Positions 27,626 to 35,379 of a DNA stretch of 64,000 nt are shown piece by piece (the first letter of the stretch is position 1; each line of letters starts with the position of its first letter). A program made the position numbers and the translations under genes. Origin of the DNA: Mesorhizobium atlanticum (lineage in GTDB: Bacteria; Pseudomonadota; Alphaproteobacteria; Rhizobiales; Rhizobiaceae); contig NZ_QMBQ01000001.1 of assembly GCF_003289965.1 (NCBI RefSeq), positions 930,001 through 994,000 of the forward strand, in the 5' to 3' direction. The notes below the pieces were generated by a model that saw only the letters and a program-made list of their open reading frames with translations, was not told where the DNA came from and did not search any database.

Positions 27626-28912
27626 TCAGAAGACATCGTTGGAGTCCATTTCGGGCTGAATATCGAAAAGCTCGTCAGCGTGAAGCATGCTACGCAACAA
27701 CAGGTTTGCACCATCGGCGCATTGTTGCGGCGTAGAATATTCGCGCTCGTTGTGGGACAGCCCCTCGCGCGACGGGACAAAAATCATCGCCGTTGGCACC
27801 TTGCCAGCGAGGTGAGCCGCATCGTGGCCGGCGCCGGAGACCATATCCAGAGCGGACAGCGAAAGCTCCGCGGCCGCTCGGCGGATCACTCCACGCAGCG
27901 CCGCATCGAACACGACCGGCGCCTTGCGCCAAACGACGGAAACCTCCGCGCCCGGCGCAAGCCGCTCGATCTCCTCCGTCAGGTCTCTCTCCATCGCCGC
28001 CAGTCCACTCTCTTCGGGATGGCGCATGTCGACCTCAAGCCGGACTTCACCGGGAACGACGTTGCGCGAATTGGGGGCGACATGGGCATAGCCGACAGTG
28101 GCGACGCCAGGCGTATGCCTCAAGGCCACGCTTTCGCAGGCGAGAATCACCTTCGCCGCCGGGACCAGCGCATCTTTGCGCAGTGGCATCGGGAACGCGC
28201 CAGCATGAGCCTCCGTACCGCCTATGCGGATATCCAGCCAGCGCAGGCCCTGTACGCCTGTGACGATGCCGACGGCACTTCCATCGGCTTCCAGAACGGG
28301 CCCCTGCTCGATATGCAGTTCCAGGTAGGCCGCCATCGGCAGATAGCCAGGCGCATGCTCACCGCGATAACCTATCGCCTCCAGTGCCTCGTCTACCGTC
28401 ACCCCATCCTTGTCCATGCGGGCGTAGGCGACTTCGATATCATGCACGCCGCAGAACACACCCGATCCCATCATGGCAGGGGAGAAGCGGGAACCCTCCT
28501 CGTTGGTCCAGTTGACGATCGTGAGGGGGTGGCGCAGTTGCTTACCCGAGGTCTTCAACACCCGCAGGATCTCGACTCCCGCAAGCACGCCGAGAATGCC
28601 GTCAAAGCGCCCGCCACCCGGTTGAGTGTCGAGATGGCTACCGACAGCAATTGAGGCGAGGTTCGGCTCCGAACCAGGCAAGGTCGCAAAAATATTGCCA
28701 ATGCGATCGATCTCGACGGTGCAGCCGAATGCCCGGCATTCCGCCTCGAACCAGCCGCGCACCTGCCCGTCGGACAGGCTCAGCGCCAAGCGGTTCATGC
28801 CCGTCTCGCCAAAGGCGCCGAAACGCGCGGTGCCGAGTATATCCGACCATAGGCGGTCGGCATCGATGGAGAGTGAACACACGGCTTCGATCGATTGCAA
28901 AGCGTTGGTCAT
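27626..28912 (-). CDS. M20-family Zn-dependent N-carbamoyl amino-acid amidohydrolase (N-carbamoyl-L-cysteine type)
   Basis: 428 residues from ATG 28912, which overlaps the stop of the upstream ATC-hydrolase gene (ATGA). Metal ligands are visible: GSHLDTQPGGGRFDG (His, Asp), NEEGSRF (Glu pair) and LELHIEQGPVLE (His). GAGHDAAHL near the C-terminus is characteristic of L-carbamoylase/allantoate amidohydrolase enzymes. By position it matches AtcC of Pseudomonas, which converts N-carbamoyl-L-cysteine to L-cysteine, carbon dioxide and ammonia. Without the upstream gene one would call it a general L-carbamoylase or ureidopropionase; the specific role is an inference from context. Confidence 0.88.
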   Translation of the reverse strand: MTNALQSIEAVCSLSIDADRLWSDILGTARFGAFGETGMNRLALSLSDGQVRGWFEAECRAFGCTVEIDRIGNIFATLPGSEPNLASIAVGSHLDTQPGGGRFDGILGVLAGVEILRVLKTSGKQLRHPLTIVNWTNEEGSRFSPAMMGSGVFCGVHDIEVAYARMDKDGVTVDEALEAIGYRGEHAPGYLPMAAYLELHIEQGPVLEADGSAVGIVTGVQGLRWLDIRIGGTEAHAGAFPMPLRKDALVPAAKVILACESVALRHTPGVATVGYAHVAPNSRNVVPGEVRLEVDMRHPEESGLAAMERDLTEEIERLAPGAEVSVVWRKAPVVFDAALRGVIRRAAAELSLSALDMVSGAGHDAAHLAGKVPTAMIFVPSREGLSHNEREYSTPQQCADGANLLLRSMLHADELFDIQPEMDSNDVF

Positions 28913-29436
28913 TCGGCGTTCCCTTGCGGGGACTTGTGGAAACGATACTTGAAATCGCAATGGGACGCGCCCTCCATGATCGTCTGGGTGCGCTCCAGCG
29001 TGATGCGCGGGTCGTAACCGGTGCAGAAGACGCCGTCGCGGTTGCAAGACAGCAGGTGACCGATATGGCCGAGACCCATCTCGTGATAGCTCTCGGCGTA
29101 GCGGCAGCGCTTGACGGTATAGTGGAACTCCTCGTCCGTCGCCTTGGTCACATCAATCACCAGGGCATCATCCTGCGTCCACAGATCCTGCAATTCCTCG
29201 AAGGTGCGCAGCGACGTACCACCGGGCGTCTTGGCAGCAAAATCCTTGCCGGCCTTGATCGCGGCTTTGCGAATGGCGCTATCCAGGATGGACTGAGCCT
29301 TTTCCTCGCCGATCTGCTCGCGCATTTCCTTATAAATCGGCGCGATGATGCCCGCCTCGATCCTGCGCCGCGCGAGAATGCCGATCTCGCCGTCCATGGC
29401 GGCTCTGGAGTCCGGGCGTTCGTTCTTGTCTGTCAT
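28909..29436 (-). CDS. L-2-amino-thiazoline-4-carboxylic acid (ATC) hydrolase family protein
   Basis: 175 residues from ATG 29436 with AGGAGA upstream; the frame is open to 29484 without a better site. The body matches the ATC-hydrolase family (PF14196) as I know it: a helical N-half (APIYKEMREQIGEEKAQSIL), then ATDEEFHYTVKRCRYAESYH and LSCNRDGVFCTGYDPRITLE, with conserved Cys in RCRY, SCNRD and SHCDFKYRFHKS. The founding enzyme, AtcB of Pseudomonas, opens the thiazoline ring of L-ATC to N-carbamoyl-L-cysteine. Many paralogues have unknown substrates, but translational coupling to an N-carbamoylase supports the ATC role here. Confidence 0.85.
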   Translation of the reverse strand: MTDKNERPDSRAAMDGEIGILARRRIEAGIIAPIYKEMREQIGEEKAQSILDSAIRKAAIKAGKDFAAKTPGGTSLRTFEELQDLWTQDDALVIDVTKATDEEFHYTVKRCRYAESYHEMGLGHIGHLLSCNRDGVFCTGYDPRITLERTQTIMEGASHCDFKYRFHKSPQGNAE

Positions 29437-29471
29437 GACTTTCTCCTGTTTGAAGCGGAACAGAGTCGCCG

Positions 29472-29603
29472 CTACTTCAACCAAAGGCGCCCCGCACCGC
29501 GTACGGTTCGCGTGTTCCCCGCCATTCGAAGCGCGCTCCAGGCCAGGGCCTGGTTGCTGGTCACCGCGGGCTTGCCGATCGCCGCCTCGACGAAGCCGGC
29601 CAC
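29472..29603 (-). pseudogene. C-terminal relic of an Asp/Glu racemase-family gene
   Basis: Reading the minus strand, 43 codons end at TAG 29472-29474 and contain GKPAVTSNQALAWSALRMAG and a closing GAGRLW. This is the typical C-terminus of the aspartate/glutamate/hydantoin racemase and arylmalonate-decarboxylase superfamily. A stop codon (TAA) lies two codons upstream of this segment in the same frame, and no other part of such a gene is visible, so only the last fifth remains. It abuts the ATC hydrolase gene by 35 bp in the same orientation. It may be what is left of an ATC or hydantoin racemase that once began this operon. Confidence 0.6.
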
Positions 29604-29654
29604 AACTTAACGCGACGCTTGGACCTCACGGGAGATCTGCCTTGCAAATGTCTA

Positions 29655-29935
29655 CTGAAGGAGCGCCGTGGTCTTGTCGAGCGCGCTTGGGAACCCTTTC
29701 AACGAGAGTGCCAGATTCGTCTCCTTGCCGCCGTCCGCTACCACCTTGACCTTCAAGCTGCTGCCCTTGCGCAGAGCCGCCAGAGTCCCGCTGTCGACGC
29801 TCAGGTCGACGACACAGCCCCTGGGAGACAAGTGCGGAACCGGAGCGGCGGAAGCACGACGCCGTCGTCGATCTGCAGCGTCACACCCTGATCGCAACGT
29901 AAGTATTGATTCCGCACGGGAATAATTTTGAAAGT
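29655..29935 (-). pseudogene. Frameshifted C-terminal fragment of an IalB-family (invasion-associated locus B) protein
   Basis: Minus-strand frame one reads QGVTLQIDDG then PLRFRTCLPG; it runs out of family similarity at the CCCC run 29818-29821. The neighbouring frame resumes with GCVVDLSVDSGTLAALRKG and LSLKGFPSALDKTTALLQ, ending at TAG 29652-29654. Adding one base to the C-run rejoins both halves into the expected IalB C-terminus with its CxxxGC motif. The N-terminal half and signal peptide are missing, and a run of nine G lies at the broken edge (29936-29944). A sequencing error could explain the frameshift but not the missing half. Confidence 0.6.
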
Positions 29936-30156
29936 GGGGGGGGGCCGCGGCCCTTTGCCAGGATGCAACCCTAAGAAACTCGAAGTCCGGAGGGATGTCG
30001 ACGAGATATTGAATCCATTGGTATTTTTGTGGGCCGAATTTCCCCTATCGTCCCGGATCATCTCGCCGCTGATTGGTTCGAACGCGCGTCTCTGGAGATG
30101 GCTGCTAGCTCGGCCGCAGCGGCCCGGGCGTGGGCTCCGGCGCAGCTTCATGGACG

Positions 30157-30864
30157 TCAGCTCGAAATGTAGGACCGATCAAATCCGGCTGTTTCGATAA
30201 GTCCCACATGGTCATGCAACTCGACCACGCCATTGCGGAATGAAGCCAGCCCCCTCTCACGCAATTCCTTCAACACGCGGCTCACATGCACAGCCGAAAG
30301 TCCCAACGCGTCGGCAAGTTCGGCCTGGTTCAGCGGGCATTCGAAGCGGTCCGGAAAACTCGTTGCCGATCGATGTGCGCGGCAGGCCAGTTCGAGAAGA
30401 AGGTGGGCCGTTCGCTCAACGGTTCCTCTGCGGCTGACCCCTGCAAGGTGTTCCGCAACCCTCGAATATCGACTTGCCTGAGCCTGCTGCACCGCTTCGC
30501 AAATGGGCTGCGGATAGGACGAGAAAAAAGACCGAATAGGACCCGCCAGTTCGATCGTTTTTACCTCAGACAGGGCCGTTACGGTCTCGCTCACTTCTCC
30601 GCCGAATTCGATCAAGGCAATTTCGTGAGGGAGCGCGAAATCGACGATCAGGCGCGAGCCGCTCGGCAGCATCTTGGCAAATGCCGCCCAGCCGGCAGTT
30701 ATGACCAGAATGGAGGATCTCGCCACATACTCGCGCGCGATCGTTGCATTGGCCGGGTACGAGCGGCGCACAGCTCCCGGTAACTCCGACACTACCCTTT
30801 CCCAACTTGCATCAGCAAGCGTGGGTCTCCGCTCAAATCCAGCGACCTGCCTTGATAAGCCCAT
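30157..30864 (-). CDS. Crp/Fnr-family transcriptional regulator
   Basis: 235 residues from ATG 30864. The N-terminal half has the beta-roll character of a cyclic-nucleotide-type effector domain (LPSGSRLIVDFALPHEIALIE) but without an obvious phosphate-binding cassette Arg-Ala pair and without FNR cysteines. The C-terminal helix-turn-helix is clear: LNQAELADALGLSAVHVSRV followed by LKELRERGLASF. It lies between the decayed scar and the exopolysaccharide locus, transcribed away from the latter. Target and ligand are unknown. Rhizobial relatives of this short type are often of unknown effector. Confidence 0.82.
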   Translation of the reverse strand: MGLSRQVAGFERRPTLADASWERVVSELPGAVRRSYPANATIAREYVARSSILVITAGWAAFAKMLPSGSRLIVDFALPHEIALIEFGGEVSETVTALSEVKTIELAGPIRSFFSSYPQPICEAVQQAQASRYSRVAEHLAGVSRRGTVERTAHLLLELACRAHRSATSFPDRFECPLNQAELADALGLSAVHVSRVLKELRERGLASFRNGVVELHDHVGLIETAGFDRSYISS

Positions 30865-31386
30865 CCACGAAACAACTCACCCGATCAACCTGAAGCTGTA
30901 GATGTACAACAACTACGCCGAAAGTTCCATCAAAGATATCTTCCAAGCGCTGTCGCACTCTACCACTTTTGGATAGGGTCCTGCCATCCTGAGGATGATG
31001 AGCCGAGCAGACGGCCAGTGCCGGCCACCGGTGGTTCTCGAAATATCATCGCCTCGCGACCGGTCTTCGACCGGCAGATGGGCGGCCGCATTCGCCTCAA
31101 CTCCGCTCCAGGGCTGTCACATTCGAAAGACCGCATCCAAGACATTTGCCCAGATCGTGGTGGACCGAGGCTCAAGTATCGCCGGCCATGCCGGCCCGAC
31201 AACGCTCCTTCCCGATCGACGCTCCTTCCCGATCGACTGGGGCGAGCTTGACCGGGCCTTGCCCGTGGTTCGCCTAGGGCAAACCACAAGGCAAATAGTC
31301 GCCGCCCTCGATCTTGTCCTTCGGGGCTAGCTACGCCCATACCGTCGCCGCGACCTTTTGCGGCCGGCTCGAACCAATTCCAACCG
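30865..31386. other. Gene-free interval with a short tandem repeat
   Basis: 522 bp between the Crp-like gene and the small membrane protein. Open frames on both strands (for example 30960-31445 minus and 30995-31330 plus) have no recognisable domain, no good ribosome site and biased low-complexity composition. A two-copy 17-bp tandem repeat lies inside. It looks like non-coding or decayed DNA. Confidence 0.45.
31203..31236 (+). repeat. Two-copy 17-bp tandem repeat
   Basis: CGCTCCTTCCCGATCGA occurs twice head to tail, at 31203-31219 and 31220-31236, with no mismatch. It has no evident function and lies in a gene-free stretch. Confidence 0.9.
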
Positions 31387-31962
31387 TCAACTCCTGCGCA
31401 GGTTCTTTCTGGAGGCGGGATTGCGGCTTGCGGGGCGAACAGCATTTAGAACCGCCGAGTCTTGCCGCAAATCGAGCACTTGCAGTTCTTGCCAAGGCGG
31501 ACCGGGGACCATCGGCGCCTCTCTTGCGAGACTCGCCGTTGCGCCAATTTGCTCCACTGTTCCGGCATCCGGCTTCCGGCGCTGGTGAACCCGTGAGGTA
31601 GAGGAACGCTTGGCGCTGTAAGTTTGTCGTCTCTCCTCGGCGGTCTCCAGCTCGCCGACGGTCGCAACAACCGACGCCAGGCTGACCTCCATTTGCGTCA
31701 ATCGCTTTCGGGTGGAATGCAAGGCAATGGAAAGCAGCAAGGTATTCGCCAGATTGACAATGAATGCTCCTGCGAGGCTCTCGACCCCGAGCAAAATCAA
31801 CGTCACAGCTCCGCCAAATACGGCAAGGGCACTGTAGCCCAGCAACCGGCCCTGCTTCAGAAGAAGCGTCAATGGCAAGGTCGCCAACAGCACCAGAAGG
31901 GCTCCCGACCTATTCGCCATCCAATCCAGAAGACCCAAACCGAATTCGCCGTACGTGTCCAT
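31387..31962 (-). CDS. Hypothetical small membrane protein
   Basis: 191 residues. The first 90 contain three hydrophobic segments (SGALLVLLATLPLTLLL, LLGYSALAVFGGAVTLILLG and GAFIVNLANTLLLSIAL), followed by a basic, heptad-like stretch (RKRLTQMEVSLASVVATVGE) that could be a short cytoplasmic coiled coil. The last 80 residues are low-complexity and charged, with no family signature, and may be read-through of a decayed end. I do not recognise the family. It is divergent from the ExoP-like kinase gene and could be an accessory of the polysaccharide locus. Confidence 0.5.
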   Translation of the reverse strand: MDTYGEFGLGLLDWMANRSGALLVLLATLPLTLLLKQGRLLGYSALAVFGGAVTLILLGVESLAGAFIVNLANTLLLSIALHSTRKRLTQMEVSLASVVATVGELETAEERRQTYSAKRSSTSRVHQRRKPDAGTVEQIGATASLAREAPMVPGPPWQELQVLDLRQDSAVLNAVRPASRNPASRKNLRRS

Positions 31963-32392
31963 ATCGACCTCAGACTCGCCGAGACAAACGAAGCTGTCCG
32001 CTTTCTCGCTCTCGAGACGCGCACGCCCTCCCTGCCCGTATGCCGCCAGCGCTGTTGTAGACCTCCCGGGGTGAGCCCGGAAGGTGTTGGCTCACGTCCC
32101 AAAAACCTCTGGAAATCTATCGGGTAGACCAGATCGACCTTTAGCCGAGTTACTACTCAATAATGGTAATGGCGGGTGTGTCCGCGAAGCTGATATGTTT
32201 GCGAATGGCGGCGATATCCGTGGGCAAGTGGGAAGAGCGATTTGGACATGCCGGACGGCGGGGCACGAACCTTTGCGTTTCAGGCACTTGAGAGCGCGCT
32301 GAACAACTAACTGCCCGAACAATTTGAAATGAAGGCCATTCAGCCGACGCTGAAAGGGCGGGAGTTGCATTGCCGATTCGCAAGGATTTGGA
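31963..32392. promoter_or_regulatory. Upstream region of the exopolysaccharide operon
   Basis: 430 bp between two divergent genes, expected to carry the main promoter of the plus-strand locus. A GTGAGCC/GGCTCAC inverted repeat (32071-32077 and 32089-32095) is the only clear symmetric element. The stretch before the start codon is less GC-rich than the surroundings. No coding frame here is convincing. No sigma-factor hexamers could be assigned with confidence. Confidence 0.45.
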
Positions 32393-34489
32393 ATGGCTAG
32401 TTCAACCGACAATCCGACCATGACCCGAGAATTGATACCGCTCGACGTCAGGGAGATCCTCGACTTCTTTCTGCGGAGATGGAAGTTTGGCTGCGCCATT
32501 GGAGCAGCCACGTTAGGTCTATTCATAGTTGCCGCCTATACGCTTCCCACCTCGTATACGGGCGTCGCTCAAATCTTGCTTGACGCCCCGAGCGACTACA
32601 TGACCCCTCAGGACTATTCCAATTCCGATTTTTCAGACAATCCAACATTCATCGAAAGCCAGCTTGCAGTCCTGAGATCGGCCTCGCTTCTTCAGCAGGT
32701 CGTCGATAGCGAGAAACTGACGGAAGATCCCAAGATCGGGCCGGCGGCTTTGACATGGCTGCAAGGAGCGCTGGTAGTCTCTCGTGTCGGGCTTGGGAAC
32801 GTCATTGAGATCGACGTGACCATGTACAGCCCGCAAAAGGCGGCAACCCTCGCGAATGCAATCGCCCAGGCCTATGTCGCTGATCGGATGAAGTCCCGCT
32901 ATGAAGGGGTCCAGAAGGCCTCGACATGGCTCAGCGACCGGGCCGCGTACCTGCGGGCGGAGCTCAGCCGTTCGGAAGAAGCCGTCCAGAAATTCCGGGC
33001 CGATCACAATTTGCTGACGACTCAGGCTGGCAGTCTGACCGATCAGCAGCTGTCCGAACTGAATATCGCGCTGATAAACGCGCGTGCCGAATTGTCCGCG
33101 AAGCGGGCGCAGTACCAGCAAGTCGACAAATTGCTGAGCAGCGGAGGCGACATTCAATCGATGCCCGACGTGTTGCAATCCGTTGTGGTCAACGCACTTC
33201 GTGCTCAGCTCTCCGTGGTGAGCCGGCGGGAAGCCGACCTGCGGTTGAAATACGGCGAACGACATCCCGACGTCTCATCGGCAGAGGCGGAGCGGCGAGA
33301 TATCGAGGGACAGATTGCAGCCGAGGTCCAGCGGCTTATCGGTAATCTGAAGAACGAAGTCGACTCCGCCGAGGCCCGTGAGGCAGCGCTGGCTCGGGCT
33401 TTGGGTTCGGTATCCAACCAGTCCGAGGCCGAAGGTCAGGTCGGCGTCCAGTTGCGCGATCTGGAGAGGATCGCCGCCGCGAACCAGAACCTTTTTGAAA
33501 CCTTCCTGTCACGCGCCAAGCTCACCGAGGAAAAGTCCACTCTCCTCAATAGCGGCGTACACGTGATCACCAACGCATCTCCTCCTCTTGGGCCAAGCTT
33601 CCCGAACAGGACGCTTTTTGCGGCTCTGGGTTTGGTACTTGGCGTCTTGTTCGGAGGCGCCGGCGCCGTTCTTCGTGAACTTTTCGCTTCCGGCTTCATG
33701 GCAAAGAAGCAGATAGAGGAGGAGCTGGCCGTTCCGGTTCTCGCCTCCGTGCCAAAAATGTCGGGTTGGTCGAGAGACGCACAGTCCCAAGCCCAACCCG
33801 TGGCCTATCTCGAACGCAAACCGCTATCCAGATACAGCGAGGCAATGCGACGGCTCCGCCTGGGCGTCGAGGCCACCCCGGAAGAGGACCATTCACCGCG
33901 ACTCATGCTGGTGACATCGGCGATGCCCGGCGAAGGAAAGACAACTTTGGTGTTAAGCCTGGCCTGCTCTGCCGCGGCCGACGGCGAACGGGTTCTGGTC
34001 ATCGATGCGGACTTGCGCCTTGGAGCCGCCACGACCTTCTTCGGCATGACGGAAAAGGTCGGACTGGTCGACCTGCTGACTTTGCCGGTCAAGACCGCCG
34101 ACGCAATTCACCGGGATGAACGCTCAGGGATCTCGCTGCTGCCCGCCGGCGCCAAGACCCGCAACCCGCCTGCGCTTCTTGCTTCGGCGCGCATGGGCTC
34201 GATCCTCGATGAACTTCGAGGAAAATTCGACACGGTGATCATTGACGCGCCGCCTGTTGGACCGGCGGCCGACGCCTCGATCCTGTCCAGACATGTCGAC
34301 AAAGTCGTCTTTGTCGTGAAGTGGCGTGAAACCTCACGCGAGGCCGTTGCCGAGGGAATTCGACATCTTGGCGGCCGGTCCAAGATTGCGGGTATCGCTC
34401 TTACAATGGTGGACGAGCCAAAGCTGCCGAAATATGGCCGTTATACGTCGCTCGAAAGCAGCGTCTCGGATAGTTACTATCTAAATTAG
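32393..34489 (+). CDS. Polysaccharide co-polymerase and tyrosine autokinase (ExoP/Wzc-like)
   Basis: 698 residues. Order: N-terminal cytoplasmic tail, first membrane helix (FGCAIGAATLGLFIVAAY), Wzz-type periplasmic domain with long coiled coil (about 150-390), second helix (LFAALGLVLGVLFGGAGAVL) and a cytoplasmic BY-kinase domain. The kinase has Walker A SAMPGEGKTT near residue 510, Walker A' VLVIDADLRLG and Walker B TVIIDAPPVGPAADAS. The C-terminal tail has a Tyr cluster (YGRYTS, DSYYLN) for autophosphorylation. It controls chain length and export in Wzy-type systems. It is the first gene of the plus-strand run, 20 bp before the RfaH-like gene. Confidence 0.93.
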   Translation: MASSTDNPTMTRELIPLDVREILDFFLRRWKFGCAIGAATLGLFIVAAYTLPTSYTGVAQILLDAPSDYMTPQDYSNSDFSDNPTFIESQLAVLRSASLLQQVVDSEKLTEDPKIGPAALTWLQGALVVSRVGLGNVIEIDVTMYSPQKAATLANAIAQAYVADRMKSRYEGVQKASTWLSDRAAYLRAELSRSEEAVQKFRADHNLLTTQAGSLTDQQLSELNIALINARAELSAKRAQYQQVDKLLSSGGDIQSMPDVLQSVVVNALRAQLSVVSRREADLRLKYGERHPDVSSAEAERRDIEGQIAAEVQRLIGNLKNEVDSAEAREAALARALGSVSNQSEAEGQVGVQLRDLERIAAANQNLFETFLSRAKLTEEKSTLLNSGVHVITNASPPLGPSFPNRTLFAALGLVLGVLFGGAGAVLRELFASGFMAKKQIEEELAVPVLASVPKMSGWSRDAQSQAQPVAYLERKPLSRYSEAMRRLRLGVEATPEEDHSPRLMLVTSAMPGEGKTTLVLSLACSAAADGERVLVIDADLRLGAATTFFGMTEKVGLVDLLTLPVKTADAIHRDERSGISLLPAGAKTRNPPALLASARMGSILDELRGKFDTVIIDAPPVGPAADASILSRHVDKVVFVVKWRETSREAVAEGIRHLGGRSKIAGIALTMVDEPKLPKYGRYTSLESSVSDSYYLN

Positions 34490-34509
34490 AAGAGAAGAAA
34501 TATTATAAC

Positions 34510-35073
34510 ATGATAAACTCTGAATTACATCGCGAACCGCCTCCGGCGCCAGCACCAAGAATTCACAACGGTGAATCCGCGCGATGGTTTGTGGTTCAGA
34601 CACACCAGCATTCCGAGAACCTGGCCGAGCGGCACTTGCAATCGCAGAACTTTCGAACCTATTTGCCCAAGCGAAAGCAGACTGTGCGGCACGCGCGCAG
34701 TGTCAGGACTGTCTGCAGTGCATATTTCGACTGCTATCTGTTCGTCTCGTTGGCTGTTCGTCAGCAGAGATGGTACCCGATCAATTCAACCGTCGGCGTC
34801 CGAAGGCTGATCATGAGCAACGGATTGCCGATACCGGCACCCCACGGTGTCGTGGAATCATTGATATCGGCAACCGACAACGACGGAATCTTGCATCCGG
34901 ACATATTGTTGATTCCAGGTCAGACGATCAGGATCGTCCGAGGGCCGTTTGCGGATCAACTTGGTATCCTAGACCGAGTTGGAAAATCTGGTGCGGTGAG
35001 AATTCTTCTTGACATTATGAATAGTTCAATTCCAATCGTTATTGATCAAGAAAATCTGTCAGTAGTTTCTTAG
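34510..35073 (+). CDS. NusG-family transcription antiterminator (RfaH-like)
   Basis: 187 residues with AGAAGAGAAG upstream. The NusG N-terminal domain is recognisable: WFVVQTHQHSENLAERHLQ, then FRTYLPKRKQTVRHARSVR and the strand YFDCYLFVSL. A degenerate KOW region follows (GQTIRIVRGPFADQLGILDR). It is a specialised paralogue rather than housekeeping NusG, because the RNAP-contact loop and overall identity are divergent and it lies second in a 14-kb operon. RfaH-type proteins let RNA polymerase read long surface-polysaccharide operons. The gene body and its 3' flank are noticeably richer in A/T than the neighbours, suggesting acquisition. Confidence 0.85.
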   Translation: MINSELHREPPPAPAPRIHNGESARWFVVQTHQHSENLAERHLQSQNFRTYLPKRKQTVRHARSVRTVCSAYFDCYLFVSLAVRQQRWYPINSTVGVRRLIMSNGLPIPAPHGVVESLISATDNDGILHPDILLIPGQTIRIVRGPFADQLGILDRVGKSGAVRILLDIMNSSIPIVIDQENLSVVS

Positions 35074-35379
35074 TTTTATATATTGTTTTCATTTACTATT
35101 TATTTTCATACGAAAGACGCCGAAACCATCCGGCAGGGAGTGATGAGTTGGCGCTCAATTCACCCTCGGTGCGGCAGCTTGAAAGGCTTTATCCGGGCTT
35201 GATGACCGGCGTTGGGAATGGCCGGTGAACGACGATCGCGGCAATCAACTACGGGAAACCTCTTGCAACCTTCAACCAAATCCAAACCAGGCGGCGACTG
35301 CCCGGTGGGAGCCGCAGAGCTTCGGGCTGGCCCGCAGCCGCGGCAATATCGTCCCGGATCCTTGGGAGCCAAGGCAAGA
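35074..35379 (+). other. AT-rich spacer after the RfaH-like gene
   Basis: 306 bp without a convincing gene. The first 40 bases (35071-35110) are strongly A/T-rich, unlike anything else in the window, and could be a recruitment or pause site, a promoter or an insertion scar. A possible short frame starting ATG 35143 with GGGAG upstream encodes only 19 residues. The frame of the next gene is open back to 35212 but has no supporting ribosome site there. Confidence 0.4.

Noticed and set aside
30070..30085. GGTTCGA resembling a tRNA T-loop
   Set aside because: No acceptor stem, anticodon arm or cloverleaf pairing around it.
30960..31445. 161-codon minus-strand frame in the gene-free interval as a transposase remnant
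   Set aside because: No transposase motif, no terminal repeats and no ribosome site.
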